A stretch of 64,000 nucleotides of DNA from Streptomyces achromogenes (GTDB taxonomy: Bacteria > Actinomycetota > Actinomycetes > Streptomycetales > Streptomycetaceae), in assembly GCF_030816715.1 (NCBI RefSeq), contig NZ_JAUSYH010000001.1, positions 8,804,001-8,868,000 on the forward strand, given 5' to 3'. The first letter of the stretch is position 1, and every line of letters starts with the position of its first letter. The notes under the pieces were generated by a model, which saw only the letters and a list, made by a program, of their open reading frames with translations, ran no database searches and was not told the origin of the DNA. Below are positions 1-8,319 of the stretch, piece by piece. A program made the position numbers and the translations under genes.

Positions 1-462
1 CGGCAGTCTTCGCCGACGACCACCGGTTGCGCTTCGCAACCCGTTTCGCACCATCACCCTGCCCTGGGGCACCGTCTCCGGCCTGCGGGCAGGTCACTCC
101 AACGAGGTCTTCGGCCAGACCGGCGCCAAGTACCAGTTGTGGGCCGTCCCGGTCTCCGTGCGTGGCGTCAGACAAGCCGGCTACGAGCAGCTGAGGATGG
201 TGGAGTCCTCGCTGGTTGCGGGTGGCCAGCCCCTTAACCGCCGAGGGCTGTTCGACGCGGGACGGCCCGATGCGCCAAGCGCGGAGACGGAACGCCTACG
301 GCCGCGGTCCGGCAGAACCACCGACAGTTTGCGTGCCCTCCAGGAGGCAGGCGCCACGACCAAGAAGGGTCAGGCCGGCCAGAGGTGCGCTGGGCATACG
401 AAATCATCGTCCCGGCGGCCGTCGGGTGGGTACTGCTGACCGTGCTGCTCGCCGCGGTCTAG
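1..462 (+). pseudogene. PH-domain membrane protein, decayed (two frameshifts, 5' end outside window)
   Basis: The reading is broken over three frames. An AVFADDHRLRFA-like start in frame 3 passes near base 48 into frame 2 (NPFRTITLPWGTVSGLRAG, then SNEVFGQTGAKYQLWAVPVS). Near base 375-385 it passes into frame 1 (RPEVRWAYEIIVPAAVGW, then VLLTVLLAAV and a stop at 460-462). The first part matches the bacterial PH domain of actinobacterial membrane proteins and the last part is their C-terminal membrane helix. Each shift fits a one-base indel; the first looks like a lost C in CGCTTCCGCAAC. Sequencing error could mimic this, but the surroundings are full of decayed genes. Confidence 0.6.
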
Positions 463-477
463 GACTTGTCCGGGCTG

Positions 478-557
478 TCAAGTTCGCAACCAGATGACCA
501 AGGCTGCTGCTGTGGCGGTGCCGAGGAAGACGTACCCGCGCTTGTCGTAGCGGGTGG
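478..557 (-). pseudogene. IS5-family transposase, C-terminal exon-like piece
   Basis: Read on the minus strand this encodes ATRYDKRGYVFLGTATAAA then LVIWLRT and a stop (478-480). That is the C-terminus of actinobacterial IS5-family DDE transposases. The reading resumes at 2723 on the other side of the group II intron, which separates the two pieces. Confidence 0.75.
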
Positions 558-1162
558 GTGCGCCACGAGGCGCCATGGAATCGAGTGAGGTGAGAGACCT
601 TCACCACCGGGTTGTCGTAGCAATCCGGTTGAAGCTGGGGGCAGTTCGGTTCGGGGGATGCCGAGCCGAGCGGTAAGCAGCCCCGACAACGCCGGGACGG
701 GTTGGTACTGCCAGACGACCCGGGTCCGGCTAGCGAGACAGGAAGGTGCACGCGAGAAATCAGTGCCTGACGCCCCGTAATTACGACACCGGCTCGAACC
801 TGGCGGATCTGGGCCGGACGCAGTGCACGACCACCAGCGCTCGTCGGTGGTCGACTCCGAAGCCGACTCTACTCATCGGTGGGGAGGCCACGCCGAAAGT
901 CTGCGGCGTAAGCGTGGCGATGCTGCCGGGGTAGAGCTGGGCACCTCACCTGTCGATCGATTTCGTGGTGAACGTGGGAACTGTCCGCGGTCGCCCTCAT
1001 ATCGGACATCCAGTTCGATCGGGAGCAGGCCCATCGCCGGCTGATGGCCGTCGGGCAGGACGGAGGCTTCGTAGTACTCCGAGGCCGGGAAAGCCGGTCA
1101 CATGGGGAAGGGGGCCAGCAAGTCAGCAGTAAGGAAACTGGAATGCCAGGAGGCTGTCGCCG

Positions 1163-2593
1163 GTGAATACCGACGAGCTGGAATGGGCCTTGATGAAGGC
1201 CGAACGCCGGGTACTGGAGATCCAGACCAAGCTGCACCGTTGGGCTGCCGATGATTCTCATCGCAGGTTCGACGACCTGTTCAACCTCGTGGCCGACCCT
1301 GCCTTCCTGTTGGTGGCGTGGGACCGTGTCCGGGGAAACAAGGGTGCCCGCACGGCCGGAGTAGACGGGAAGACCGCCCGCTCCATCGAAGCCGGGCAGG
1401 GAGTCGAGGCGTTTCTCGACAAGCTGCGGACCCAGCTCAGAGACCGCAGCTTCCATCCGGTTCCTGTCCGCGAGCGGATGATTCCCAAGGCGAACGGCAA
1501 GCTTCGTCGTCTCGGGATTCCGACCGTGGCGGACCGAGTGGTCCAGGCGTCCTTGAAACTGGTGCTGGAGCCGGTATTCGAAGCGGATTTCCTCCCGTGT
1601 TCCTATGGGTTCCGCCCGAACCGCCGAGCTCACGATGCGATCGCCGAGACTCGCTACCTCGCCAGCCACGGATACGAGTGGGTGGTGGAGGGCGACATCA
1701 CGGCGTGCTTCGACGAGATCGCGCACCCGGCCCTCATGGAGCGGGTGCGGAATCGAATCGGGGACAAACGGGTGTTGTCCTTGGTGAAGGCGTTCTTGAA
1801 GTCTGGGATCCTGTCCCGTGACGGAGCCTTCACGGACACACGCACCGGGACCCCGCAGGGCGGGATCCTGTCGCCGCTGCTGGCCAACATCGCACTCTCG
1901 GTCCTGGACGAGCACATCGCCCAGGGCCTCGGAGGCCCAGATGGCACCTCCGAGGATCGGCGCAGGAGACGGCGCCGAGGATTGCCCAACTACCGGCTGG
2001 TCCGGTATGCGGACGACTTCCTCGTACTCGTCTTCGGGCGCCGAGATCATGCCGAGGAACTACGCGACGAGGTCGCAGAGGCATTGAAGCCAATGGGCCT
2101 TCGCCTGTCGGTGGAGAAGACAAAGATCACGCACATTGACGAGGGCCTTGATTTTCTCGGATGGCGCATCCAGCGTCACCGGAAACTTGGCACTGATCGG
2201 CAGTACATCTACACCTACCCGGCACGGAAATCAGTACGTTCCGTCACGGGCAAGGTGAAGGAACTGACCGGACGGCAGAACGTCGGCTTGTCGCTGGAGT
2301 CCTTGCTCCACCGACTGAACTCGGTGTTGCGAGGATGGTGCGCGTATTTCCGCCCCGGAGTTTCGAACGTCGCTTTCTGTTACCTCAGCCACTACGCGTG
2401 GATGAGGGTGACACGATGGATCCGACGCAAGCACCCCGGGATCACTTGGAAACAGCTCCGTCGACGCTATTACGGCGGCGGCTGGTGGCCCGTCACAAAG
2501 GAAGCGGAACTGTTCAACCCGGCAAAGGTAAGCACGACCAGATACCGATACCGGGGAAAACTCATTCCGGCTCCGTGGCCCACTACGGCATGA
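1163..2593 (+). CDS. ltrA: Group II intron reverse transcriptase/maturase
   Basis: This 476-residue protein is the intron-encoded reverse transcriptase and maturase, which helps the intron RNA fold and copies it at a new DNA site. The reverse-transcriptase core is visible: RVRGNKGARTAGVDG near residue 55, PCSYGFRPNRRAHDAI near 145, GTPQGGILSPLLANI near 228 and the catalytic YADD at about 282-285. Then come DFLGWRI and the maturase X domain with LNSVLRGWCAYFRPG and a basic C-terminus (RRKHPGITWKQLRRRY). I see no HNH endonuclease domain. The GTG start at 1163 has AGGAGG at 1148-1153. The frame is intact from start to stop, so the intron may still be mobile. Confidence 0.93.
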   Translation: MNTDELEWALMKAERRVLEIQTKLHRWAADDSHRRFDDLFNLVADPAFLLVAWDRVRGNKGARTAGVDGKTARSIEAGQGVEAFLDKLRTQLRDRSFHPVPVRERMIPKANGKLRRLGIPTVADRVVQASLKLVLEPVFEADFLPCSYGFRPNRRAHDAIAETRYLASHGYEWVVEGDITACFDEIAHPALMERVRNRIGDKRVLSLVKAFLKSGILSRDGAFTDTRTGTPQGGILSPLLANIALSVLDEHIAQGLGGPDGTSEDRRRRRRRGLPNYRLVRYADDFLVLVFGRRDHAEELRDEVAEALKPMGLRLSVEKTKITHIDEGLDFLGWRIQRHRKLGTDRQYIYTYPARKSVRSVTGKVKELTGRQNVGLSLESLLHRLNSVLRGWCAYFRPGVSNVAFCYLSHYAWMRVTRWIRRKHPGITWKQLRRRYYGGGWWPVTKEAELFNPAKVSTTRYRYRGKLIPAPWPTTA

Positions 2594-2625
2594 GGAACTG
2601 AACACCCCGGAACGGGATTTGTGGA

Positions 2626-2720
2626 GAGCCCGGTGCCCGGAGACGGGCACGCCGGGTTCGGGAGGCGGCTCGGGGAAACCCACGGGTGGAAACACCAGCA
2701 GGGCGCCCCGAGTCGACCTC
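2626..2720 (+). ncRNA. Group II intron domains V and VI
   Basis: Domain V is the 34-nt hairpin 2626-2659: GAGCC at the 5' side, a GAGA-type tip, and GGGTTC at the 3' side. Domain VI is 2662-2720: GAGG pairs with CCTC (2717-2720) and CTCGGGG pairs with CCCCGAG. The A at 2716 is left bulged next to CCTC, which is the position of the lariat branch point. Confidence 0.8.
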
Positions 2721-2722
2721 AC

Positions 2723-2895
2723 CGACCGCCCGGGACTCTTCAGGCGGTTGATCGCCCGTTCGACGGTGTTGCGCTTCTTGTAGCGGTCGGTCTTCGTCGA
2801 AGCCGGGCGGCTGTCCGCCGCGCGAGGCCTTTCGCAGGCGCGCGACCTGGCTGTCGGTCTTCTCCGGGATCGTGTGGCCGATGGCCCGGTGCCAC
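2723..2895 (-). pseudogene. IS5-family transposase, internal piece upstream of the intron
   Basis: On the minus strand this reads IGHTIPEKTDSQVARLRKAS, then RGGQPPGFDE, then, after a frameshift, DRYKKRNTVERAINRLK. This is the part of an IS5-family transposase that precedes the C-terminal piece at 478-557. A base is also missing after RLK (CTGAAGAGTCCCGG where CTGAAGCAGTCCCGG is expected). The element therefore carries lesions besides the intron. No N-terminal half is visible. Confidence 0.7.
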
Positions 2896-3383
2896 TCTCG
2901 AGGAAATCGTCAAGGCCTGGCGAGGAACGGCTTCCTTCCCAGCGGGTGGGCCGTGCGCTGCTGTTCACTCAGCTCTCGTCGTCAGCCTCCTCCTGCGCCT
3001 GAGACCTCCTCTGGTCCTTGCGGTCACGAAGGAATATCGCGCGCCCATCCAGAACCAGGCGGTGCCTGCCGTGGCAGGGGGGTGGATGAGTTCGTGCTGG
3101 CGCTGGCCGCGCGGGGGGCGACGGACCGGTGGGTAGGCCAGTGTCGGCGCGGGATTATGTGGCGGCGTCGTTGTGGCGGCGGGGAGCAAGCGGCGGGTGA
3201 AATACGAACGGTGCGGGCCGGCACGACAGTGGGCGTGCTACGTGCCAGACTGAAGAGTGATGGAGACGAACGGGCGTGAGTCCGTGACCGGGCCTCTGAC
3301 GATCTCCCCAATTCCTTTCAGCACACCCGCCTTTGCCGATCGTGTCACCGGCGCGCTTCGGTGTTACAGGGAGGAAAGCTGCG
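2896..3383. other. Intergenic stretch without a convincing gene
   Basis: Several open frames cross this stretch but none shows family motifs or a good ribosome site. A short plus-strand piece near 3086 (DEFVLALAARGA) could be a transposase scrap, but it is too short to assign. Confidence 0.4.
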
Positions 3384-3986
3384 ATGACCATTACCAACAG
3401 CCGCATCAAGCGCGGGCTGCCGCCGCGAGCCAGCACCATTATGGATCTGGGGGACGACCACGCCTTGCAAATCCTCGACTTTCCCTCCGGAGTGCGGGCG
3501 ATCGTGGAAGGCGGACGAGCTGTCGACCAACTCCCCGCCACCACCGGCGACATCGCGCCCCCGCCCGAGGCGGGAGTGCATTTGGCAGGCGAACCGGCCG
3601 ACTACAGCGAGGGGATCGTCCGCACCACGGGCGAACAAAGCTGGTTCAAGGACACTTTCTGCAACGGTGCCCAAGCCTGTGTGCAGGGCTGGGACTGGGC
3701 CATCTGCGGCACGGATCACGCCGTGGGCTACGGGACCGGGATTGCGATGGTCGGAGCGGAAGGGTCGCGCAACGGCACCCTGTTCGTCGACGTGTGGGAG
3801 TGCATCTGCGTCGGTCCCTTTTGCATAGGCGGCCACGAGTGCTTCTGGGTGGAGAACTGGCACGGTGCCGTCGTCCCCGGACACTGGTTGTCCGTGAACA
3901 CGAACGCGCCGGACCGCAAGTGGCTGCGATGGCGTCTCGAAGGGGCCGGCGGCGACACCCAGGTAAGTCTGGCCGCCAAGTACTGA
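3384..3986 (+). CDS. Unknown protein, 200 residues
   Basis: I do not recognise this protein. The ATG at 3384 is chosen because GGGAGGAAAG (3370-3379) lies just upstream; the same frame is open further upstream without a better start. There is no signal peptide. The C-terminal half is rich in cysteine and tryptophan: FCNGAQACVQGWDWAICGTD, then VWECICVGPFCIGGHECFWV. At least seven cysteines lie within about 75 residues, suggesting disulfides or a metal site. It stands alone between an intron-bearing remnant and an unrelated operon. Confidence 0.6.
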   Translation: MTITNSRIKRGLPPRASTIMDLGDDHALQILDFPSGVRAIVEGGRAVDQLPATTGDIAPPPEAGVHLAGEPADYSEGIVRTTGEQSWFKDTFCNGAQACVQGWDWAICGTDHAVGYGTGIAMVGAEGSRNGTLFVDVWECICVGPFCIGGHECFWVENWHGAVVPGHWLSVNTNAPDRKWLRWRLEGAGGDTQVSLAAKY

Positions 3987-4366
3987 CCCTCCTCTGTCGG
4001 ATGCGCTCGAGCAGGCCCGGCCACTGACACCCTCCGGACCACCGTCACCACGGCGGAGATCGCTCTCGGTCCGTGGCGGCGCTGCGCGGAGTGCTGCCCT
4101 GGCTCAGCCGGCAGGGCTGTTCCTTGGGCTTCCCGGTGCGTCGAGGCCGGCGAGAGACCCGCTTGACCTGGGCGTTGAGGGCGCGGAGACTGGTATACGC
4201 AGTACGTGTGCAACGTAGGTGTACGTCGAGCACCGCTGCGTCCGCTCGCCCCGCCGAGGGCGCCCGGCGCCGCGGTGGCTCCGGCACCGAGCCCTTGTCG
4301 CGAGCCCGGCATCCGTCCGGGGCGGCCTGACGGTTCGTCCCCGGGTGCAGAGAAGGGAGGCTCCAA
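3987..4366. other. Intergenic stretch, no gene seen
   Basis: Only overlapping short frames with no motif. The promoter of the plus-strand run that starts at 4367 should lie here; I could not pick out confident -35/-10 boxes. Confidence 0.4.
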
Positions 4367-4639
4367 ATGGGCTTCCATGCCTTCCAGGAGGGGCGGCCGG
4401 TCCGCAGGCGTTTCTGGGCGGAGATCGCCCTGGGAGCCCTCTCCGGACTGCTCTTCCTCGTCACGCTCATCTGGCGCGACTGGATCGAAACACTCTTCGG
4501 CGTCGAGCCCGACGCCGGGAACGGAGCCGTCGAGTGGCTCATCGTGGCCGTCACGGCCCTGGTCACCGTCTTGTGCGCACTCGGCGCCCGGACGGAGTGG
4601 CGGCGAACCCACCCGGCCGCGGCGCACGCCTCGCGGTAG
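4367..4639 (+). CDS. Small membrane protein with two helices
   Basis: A 90-residue protein with two predicted membrane helices: about residues 18-36 (FWAEIALGALSGLLFLVTLI) and 56-74 (VEWLIVAVTALVTVLCALGA). A charged loop lies between them and the C-terminal tail is polar. GGGAGG sits just before the ATG. It opens a plus-strand run with the genes at 4671 and 5445 (31-bp and 6-bp gaps), so the three are probably co-transcribed. Function unknown. Confidence 0.7.
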   Translation: MGFHAFQEGRPVRRRFWAEIALGALSGLLFLVTLIWRDWIETLFGVEPDAGNGAVEWLIVAVTALVTVLCALGARTEWRRTHPAAAHASR

Positions 4640-4670
4640 CGCGGCCGGCTGAGGCGAGAGGAGGCCCGTC

Positions 4671-5438
4671 ATGCCCGATGGTCCTGAAGATGTGCTGGGA
4701 CTGGTCCGGCGGACTCCGCTGAGCTTCCTGGGCACGGTCACCCGCGTCGGTGACACACGGCTCGCGGAGGTACCGGCCGGCGAACGCACGGCTGTGGTCA
4801 AGGTGGACACGGTGCTGCACGCACCCGACGCCTTCACAAGGCTCGGGGGAAGCGAGGTCACCATTCAGCTGTCGGACGACCTCGATCCGCCGGCCGTCGG
4901 CGACGCGGCCGCGTTCTTCACCGACGGAATGGCCTACGGCGAAGGGCTCGCCGTCCGGGAGGTCGGACGCCTGCCCGCCGACGCCGTGGCCCCGAACGTC
5001 TCCCGGGTCGCGAGGACCGCCGATGCGATGCCGTTCTCCGCGATCGAGCGCGACATCGAGGACGAGGGCCTGGTCACGCACGCCGACGAGGCGAACGCGG
5101 TCGTGATCGCCGTGGTCGTGGGCCTGGAGCAGGCGGGCAGCGGGCGGGCCCCCGACGAGAGGTTCAGCGAGCATGCCCCCGACTGGTGGCGCGCTCAGCT
5201 CGACGTGTCTCATGTGGAGCAGGGGGAGCTCGCTCCCGGGCGGATCACGGTGCTCTATCCCAACAGCCGGGACTTCCAGTGGTATCAGGCGCCCAAGCCA
5301 CAGCCCTCGCAGGAGGGGATGTGGATGCTGCACGCCACCGAGGGAGCGCTGGCTGAGTGGGCCCCGTTCCAAATCCTTCACCCCGGGGACTACCAGCCGG
5401 TGCAGAAACTTCAGACGCTGCAGGCGGCACGGAGGTGA
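4671..5438 (+). CDS. Unknown protein, 255 residues
   Basis: Not recognised. The N-terminal third (LSFLGTVTRVGDT, then ERTAVVKVDTVLHAPDAF, then VTIQLSDDL) has the alternating pattern of a small beta barrel or OB-like fold. The middle is acidic and helical. The C-terminus carries WYQAPKPQPSQEGMWMLH. No signal peptide or membrane helix is seen. A ribosome site (GAGAGGAGG) precedes the ATG, and it ends 6 bp before the sialidase-like gene, so it is probably made together with it. Confidence 0.65.
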   Translation: MPDGPEDVLGLVRRTPLSFLGTVTRVGDTRLAEVPAGERTAVVKVDTVLHAPDAFTRLGGSEVTIQLSDDLDPPAVGDAAAFFTDGMAYGEGLAVREVGRLPADAVAPNVSRVARTADAMPFSAIERDIEDEGLVTHADEANAVVIAVVVGLEQAGSGRAPDERFSEHAPDWWRAQLDVSHVEQGELAPGRITVLYPNSRDFQWYQAPKPQPSQEGMWMLHATEGALAEWAPFQILHPGDYQPVQKLQTLQAARR

Positions 5439-5444
5439 GTGGGC

Positions 5445-6842
5445 ATGCCCACGCTCAAAGTCGTCAACATCACTCCCGCCGCGCTGAGCGGCGACCGCAG
5501 CCAGGACGCCGAGCCCAACCTCGCGGTCAATCCCGAACGCCCCTCAGAGATCGTCGCGACCGCGTTCACGCCCGACCCCATGGGAGGCCCTCTCGCCCCG
5601 ATCTACGTGTCGACCGACGGCGGGCAGACCTGGGGTCTCAGGAGCATCGTCCCGGGCGCGGCCGCCGAGACGGGCACCGGGGACATCTCGGTCGGGTTCG
5701 CGTCCGAGGGAGGGGCCCTGTACGCGGGCATCCTCAGCGGACGGCACCCGGCCAAGACGACCCGCATGCAGATCCTGCGCTCGCCGGGCATCTCCTCGAC
5801 GGCTCCGATGGAAGTCCTCGTCACCCGGGACAGGCCGGACCAGCCGTGGGTGGTGGCGGGCAGCGTCCGGCTGCACGACGGCACCCGTGACCGTGTCTAC
5901 GTCGCCAACAATGACCTGGGTCGGCAGCCGCAGACCGCCGCGGTCGACGTCTCCGACAACGCTCGCACGGCGTCGGCGCCCGCCGGGTTCAAGCCCAGCG
6001 TGATCGAGCGGCGCGCGCCGTCCGGCCAGGACGGGCCGCCGGTGCGGATCGCGCTGCATCCCGACGGCACGGTGTACGCGGTCTTCGAGAGCTGGCGCGA
6101 CGTCGGCGAAGCCGGCGGGGACATCCTGAACATCACGTTCGACGTCGTGGTCACCCGTGACGACGAGGGGGGCGTAGGGCCGAACCCGTTCCAGGATCTG
6201 AAGGACGCCGAGGATTCCGAGATCGGCCAGCGGGTGGCGGCAGAACGCACCGAGAGGTTCAACGCCTCCATGGGACAGGAGCGCCTCGGCGGCGATCTCG
6301 CCATCGCGGTGGACCCGACGGATCCGGCCGGCGTGTGGGTGGCCTGGTGCGACCGCGGCGGCGCGGCGCCCGGGGTCGGCTGCACGCTGCACGTACGCCA
6401 CTCCACCGACCACGGGCAGACCTGGTCGGCCGATGCCCGCACCGTCACCGACGCCAAGAACCCGGCGCTCGCGGTCAGTACGGACTCCCTGCTGGGGCTG
6501 GCGTACCAACAATTCAAGCAAGGGCAGTGGGTGACGACGCTGGAGCTGACCGGCGACGGCTGGCAGACCCCGGCGGAGCGCCACGTGCTGCACCAGGCGC
6601 GGGCGGACGTGCCGCGGGCGCACTTCCTGCCGTACCTGGGCGACTACATCCGGCTGCTCTCGGTCGGCCGGGACTTCTACGGGGTGTTCTCCGGCAACAA
6701 CACGCCCGACCCCGCCGACTTCCCCGAGGGAGTGACGTACCAACGGCACGCCGACTTCGTCAGCCACCAGCTGTTCGACCTGGACAACGTGACGCGTGTG
6801 CCGCCGTCGATCGACCCGTTCTTCTTCCACCGCGCCGCGTAG
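5445..6842 (+). CDS. BNR-repeat (sialidase-fold) protein
   Basis: A protein of about 465 residues with Asp-box (BNR) motifs of the six-bladed sialidase propeller: STDGGQTW at residues 56-63 and HSTDHGQTW near 325. Partial versions of the repeat lie between them. Asp boxes mark the fold, not the activity; I do not see a clear sialidase arginine triad or catalytic Tyr/Glu pair, so hydrolase activity is unproven. There is no signal peptide, unusual for a glycosidase of this kind. The ATG at 5445 is preferred to the GTG at 5439 because GGAGG (5431-5435) is better spaced. Last gene of the 4367 run; ends in a shared hairpin. Confidence 0.75.
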   Translation: MPTLKVVNITPAALSGDRSQDAEPNLAVNPERPSEIVATAFTPDPMGGPLAPIYVSTDGGQTWGLRSIVPGAAAETGTGDISVGFASEGGALYAGILSGRHPAKTTRMQILRSPGISSTAPMEVLVTRDRPDQPWVVAGSVRLHDGTRDRVYVANNDLGRQPQTAAVDVSDNARTASAPAGFKPSVIERRAPSGQDGPPVRIALHPDGTVYAVFESWRDVGEAGGDILNITFDVVVTRDDEGGVGPNPFQDLKDAEDSEIGQRVAAERTERFNASMGQERLGGDLAIAVDPTDPAGVWVAWCDRGGAAPGVGCTLHVRHSTDHGQTWSADARTVTDAKNPALAVSTDSLLGLAYQQFKQGQWVTTLELTGDGWQTPAERHVLHQARADVPRAHFLPYLGDYIRLLSVGRDFYGVFSGNNTPDPADFPEGVTYQRHADFVSHQLFDLDNVTRVPPSIDPFFFHRAA

Positions 6843-6851
6843 GCCTGGCTC

Positions 6852-6897
6852 GCGCCTGACCGCTCTCACCCGGCCCCGGGCGGGAGCGGTCAGGCGC
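6852..6897. terminator. Bidirectional hairpin terminator between convergent genes
   Basis: Perfect 14-bp arms, GCGCCTGACCGCTC (6852-6865) and GAGCGGTCAGGCGC (6884-6897), enclose an 18-nt GC-rich loop. They lie between the stops of the BNR protein (+) and the carboxypeptidase (-). No long U tract is present, as usual in Streptomyces. Confidence 0.7.
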
Positions 6898-6900
6898 GGG

Positions 6901-6934
6901 CGCGAGGCTAGGTGACACGCGAGGCTAGGTGACA
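6901..6934. repeat. Perfect 17-bp tandem duplication at the carboxypeptidase stop codon
   Basis: CGCGAGGCTAGGTGACA occurs at 6901-6917 and again at 6918-6934. The second copy contains the stop codon (6925-6927) of the minus-strand carboxypeptidase; the first copy repeats it just downstream. It looks like a recent slippage event. Confidence 0.9.
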
Positions 6935-7995
6935 GCGGTCAGGCAGAACTGCAGCAGGCCGGCGTCGACATCGAGGATGATGCGCTCCATCTCGGGCCAC
7001 GGCGGGTGGAAGCTCTTGCCCCATTCCACCGTGAAGGCCAGGACCTTGCCCTTGCCCGACTCCATGAGATGGCGCGCGTAGGCGTAGTCGTCGCTGGTTC
7101 CGCAGGTCGGATACAGGTCGAAGCCGGGCATCGGGGTGTAGTCCTTGCCGCGTACGCCCTTCGCGCCCCGGCTGAACTGTTCCGCGAGGACGACGGAGTC
7201 GTCGGCGTCGGCCTTGGGCACGAACTCCCCGTACAGCAGGTCGTCGGCCAGTCCGCGCTTGTGGTCGAAGTCCGGGTTCTGGAAGTTCCGGCTCGGGTCG
7301 AGGGACTGGTTGTCGTCGTCGCCCCAGACGAAGAGCATGTCCTCGGAGTAGCTGTGCAGGTCGACGAACCAGCGGGTGCGCGGGAACCGGTCGAGCAGCC
7401 AGCGGACGTTGCGGGTCTCGGGTTCCGAGAAAGGGCTGGGGCCCTGGTACACCTGCTGGGGGTGTGCCGGGTCGGTCGAGACCCGCACCGGAGCGGCCGG
7501 GTGGAACGCGGTCCCGAAGTCGAAGAGGAAGTCGTAGTTGCGGTTGATGTCGACGCCGACTCCTGCCGGGTCGCCGCCGGACAGCGCAGGGTTGCGGTTC
7601 TTTCGCCACAGGGGGTCGACGGTCTGGCTGTAGTGCCGGCCGTCGGGATTGACCAACGGGAAGACGACGACGTCGAGCCCCTCGAGGATGCCGCGCACCT
7701 GGGCGGGTGTGAAGGCGGTGCCGCCGTAGGTGAGTCCGGTGCCGTCGCGGTGGGCCTCCAGGAGGTCGGCCGCAAGGCTGACCAGGATCTCGCAGCTGCC
7801 CCATTCGCGGGCGTGCACGCCGCCGATCAGCACGACGGCGTCGTTGACGTCCCGGCCTCCCGTACCGATCCTCAGGGCGTGCGCGGTCCGGCCTTCGACG
7901 GAGGGCTCGGGGAGTTCGGTGAGTTCTGCGGCCGGGTAGACAGCGGCCAGACTGGTCACGGCCGACTCGACCTCGGTGACGTTCAGATACGGCAT
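6925..7995 (-). CDS. M14-family zinc carboxypeptidase
   Basis: A 356-residue metallocarboxypeptidase expected to remove C-terminal residues from peptides. The catalytic set of the M14 family is complete: zinc ligands H61 and E64 in GVHAREWGS, H214 in DLHSYSED, substrate-binding R152 in NRNYDF, and the general base E324 in TVEWGKSFHPPW. No signal peptide or propeptide is seen, so it is probably cytoplasmic or exported by another route. It follows the gene at 8005 by 9 bp and is certainly co-transcribed with it. It is convergent with the BNR-protein run and the hairpin at 6852-6897 separates them. Confidence 0.9.
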   Translation of the reverse strand: MPYLNVTEVESAVTSLAAVYPAAELTELPEPSVEGRTAHALRIGTGGRDVNDAVVLIGGVHAREWGSCEILVSLAADLLEAHRDGTGLTYGGTAFTPAQVRGILEGLDVVVFPLVNPDGRHYSQTVDPLWRKNRNPALSGGDPAGVGVDINRNYDFLFDFGTAFHPAAPVRVSTDPAHPQQVYQGPSPFSEPETRNVRWLLDRFPRTRWFVDLHSYSEDMLFVWGDDDNQSLDPSRNFQNPDFDHKRGLADDLLYGEFVPKADADDSVVLAEQFSRGAKGVRGKDYTPMPGFDLYPTCGTSDDYAYARHLMESGKGKVLAFTVEWGKSFHPPWPEMERIILDVDAGLLQFCLTAVT

Positions 7996-8004
7996 GTGTC
8001 CCTC

Positions 8005-8319
8005 CTAGGCGCGCGTCGCCTTGAGGGCGAGTCCGTGCGGAACCGCGTCCTCGGGAGCGAACCGGTCTCCCTCGCCGACCTCGCTCTGGCGGGCTCTGCC
8101 GGTGGCCGTGGCGTCGTCGTGGACGGTGACCACCACGCCCTCGCGGTCGAGGGCCTCGGCCTGCTCGGGCGACACGTAGGCGTCGATGCCGAAGGTGCCG
8201 TCCTCACTCCGTCGGACGCCGCCACCGACGTCGGGACGGACCTCGCGCAGAAGTGCTCGCAGCGTGTCGGCGTCCTCGGCCGTGACACGGACGCGGAGGG
8301 TGCTGTTCTCGCTGGACAT
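8005..8319 (-). CDS. Small unknown protein paired with the carboxypeptidase
   Basis: A 104-residue acidic protein (begins MSSENSTLRVRVTAEDADTL, later DAYVSPEQAEALDREGVVV). The N-terminal 70 residues have a beta-alpha-beta pattern like small ferredoxin-type or inhibitor-propeptide folds (REGVVVTVHDD). Given that it is the upstream partner of a peptidase by 9 bp, a role as chaperone, inhibitor or prosequence in trans is possible, but that is inference. The ATG at 8319 was chosen because the frame upstream of it loses coding character. Confidence 0.6.
   Translation of the reverse strand: MSSENSTLRVRVTAEDADTLRALLREVRPDVGGGVRRSEDGTFGIDAYVSPEQAEALDREGVVVTVHDDATATGRARQSEVGEGDRFAPEDAVPHGLALKATRA

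Larger units (their letters stand above)
558..2722 (+). mobile_element. Group II intron, 2165 bp, inserted antisense in an IS5 transposase remnant
   Basis: The 5' end is GTGCG (558-562), the canonical group II start. The 3' end is ...CTCAC (2718-2722), giving the expected terminal AY. Domain V (2626-2659) and domain VI with a bulged adenosine at 2716, six bases before the last base, are present. Joining 557 to 2723 recreates the transposase reading SRAVATRYDKR, an independent check on both ends. The intron-encoded protein lies at 1163-2593. The intron runs opposite to the transposase gene, so splicing could not restore that gene's mRNA. Class assignment and EBS/IBS pairing were not worked out. 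Confidence 0.85.

Noticed and set aside
5544-6869. 441-codon minus-strand open frame
   Set aside because: Antisense to the BNR-repeat gene; no family motif and no ribosome site.
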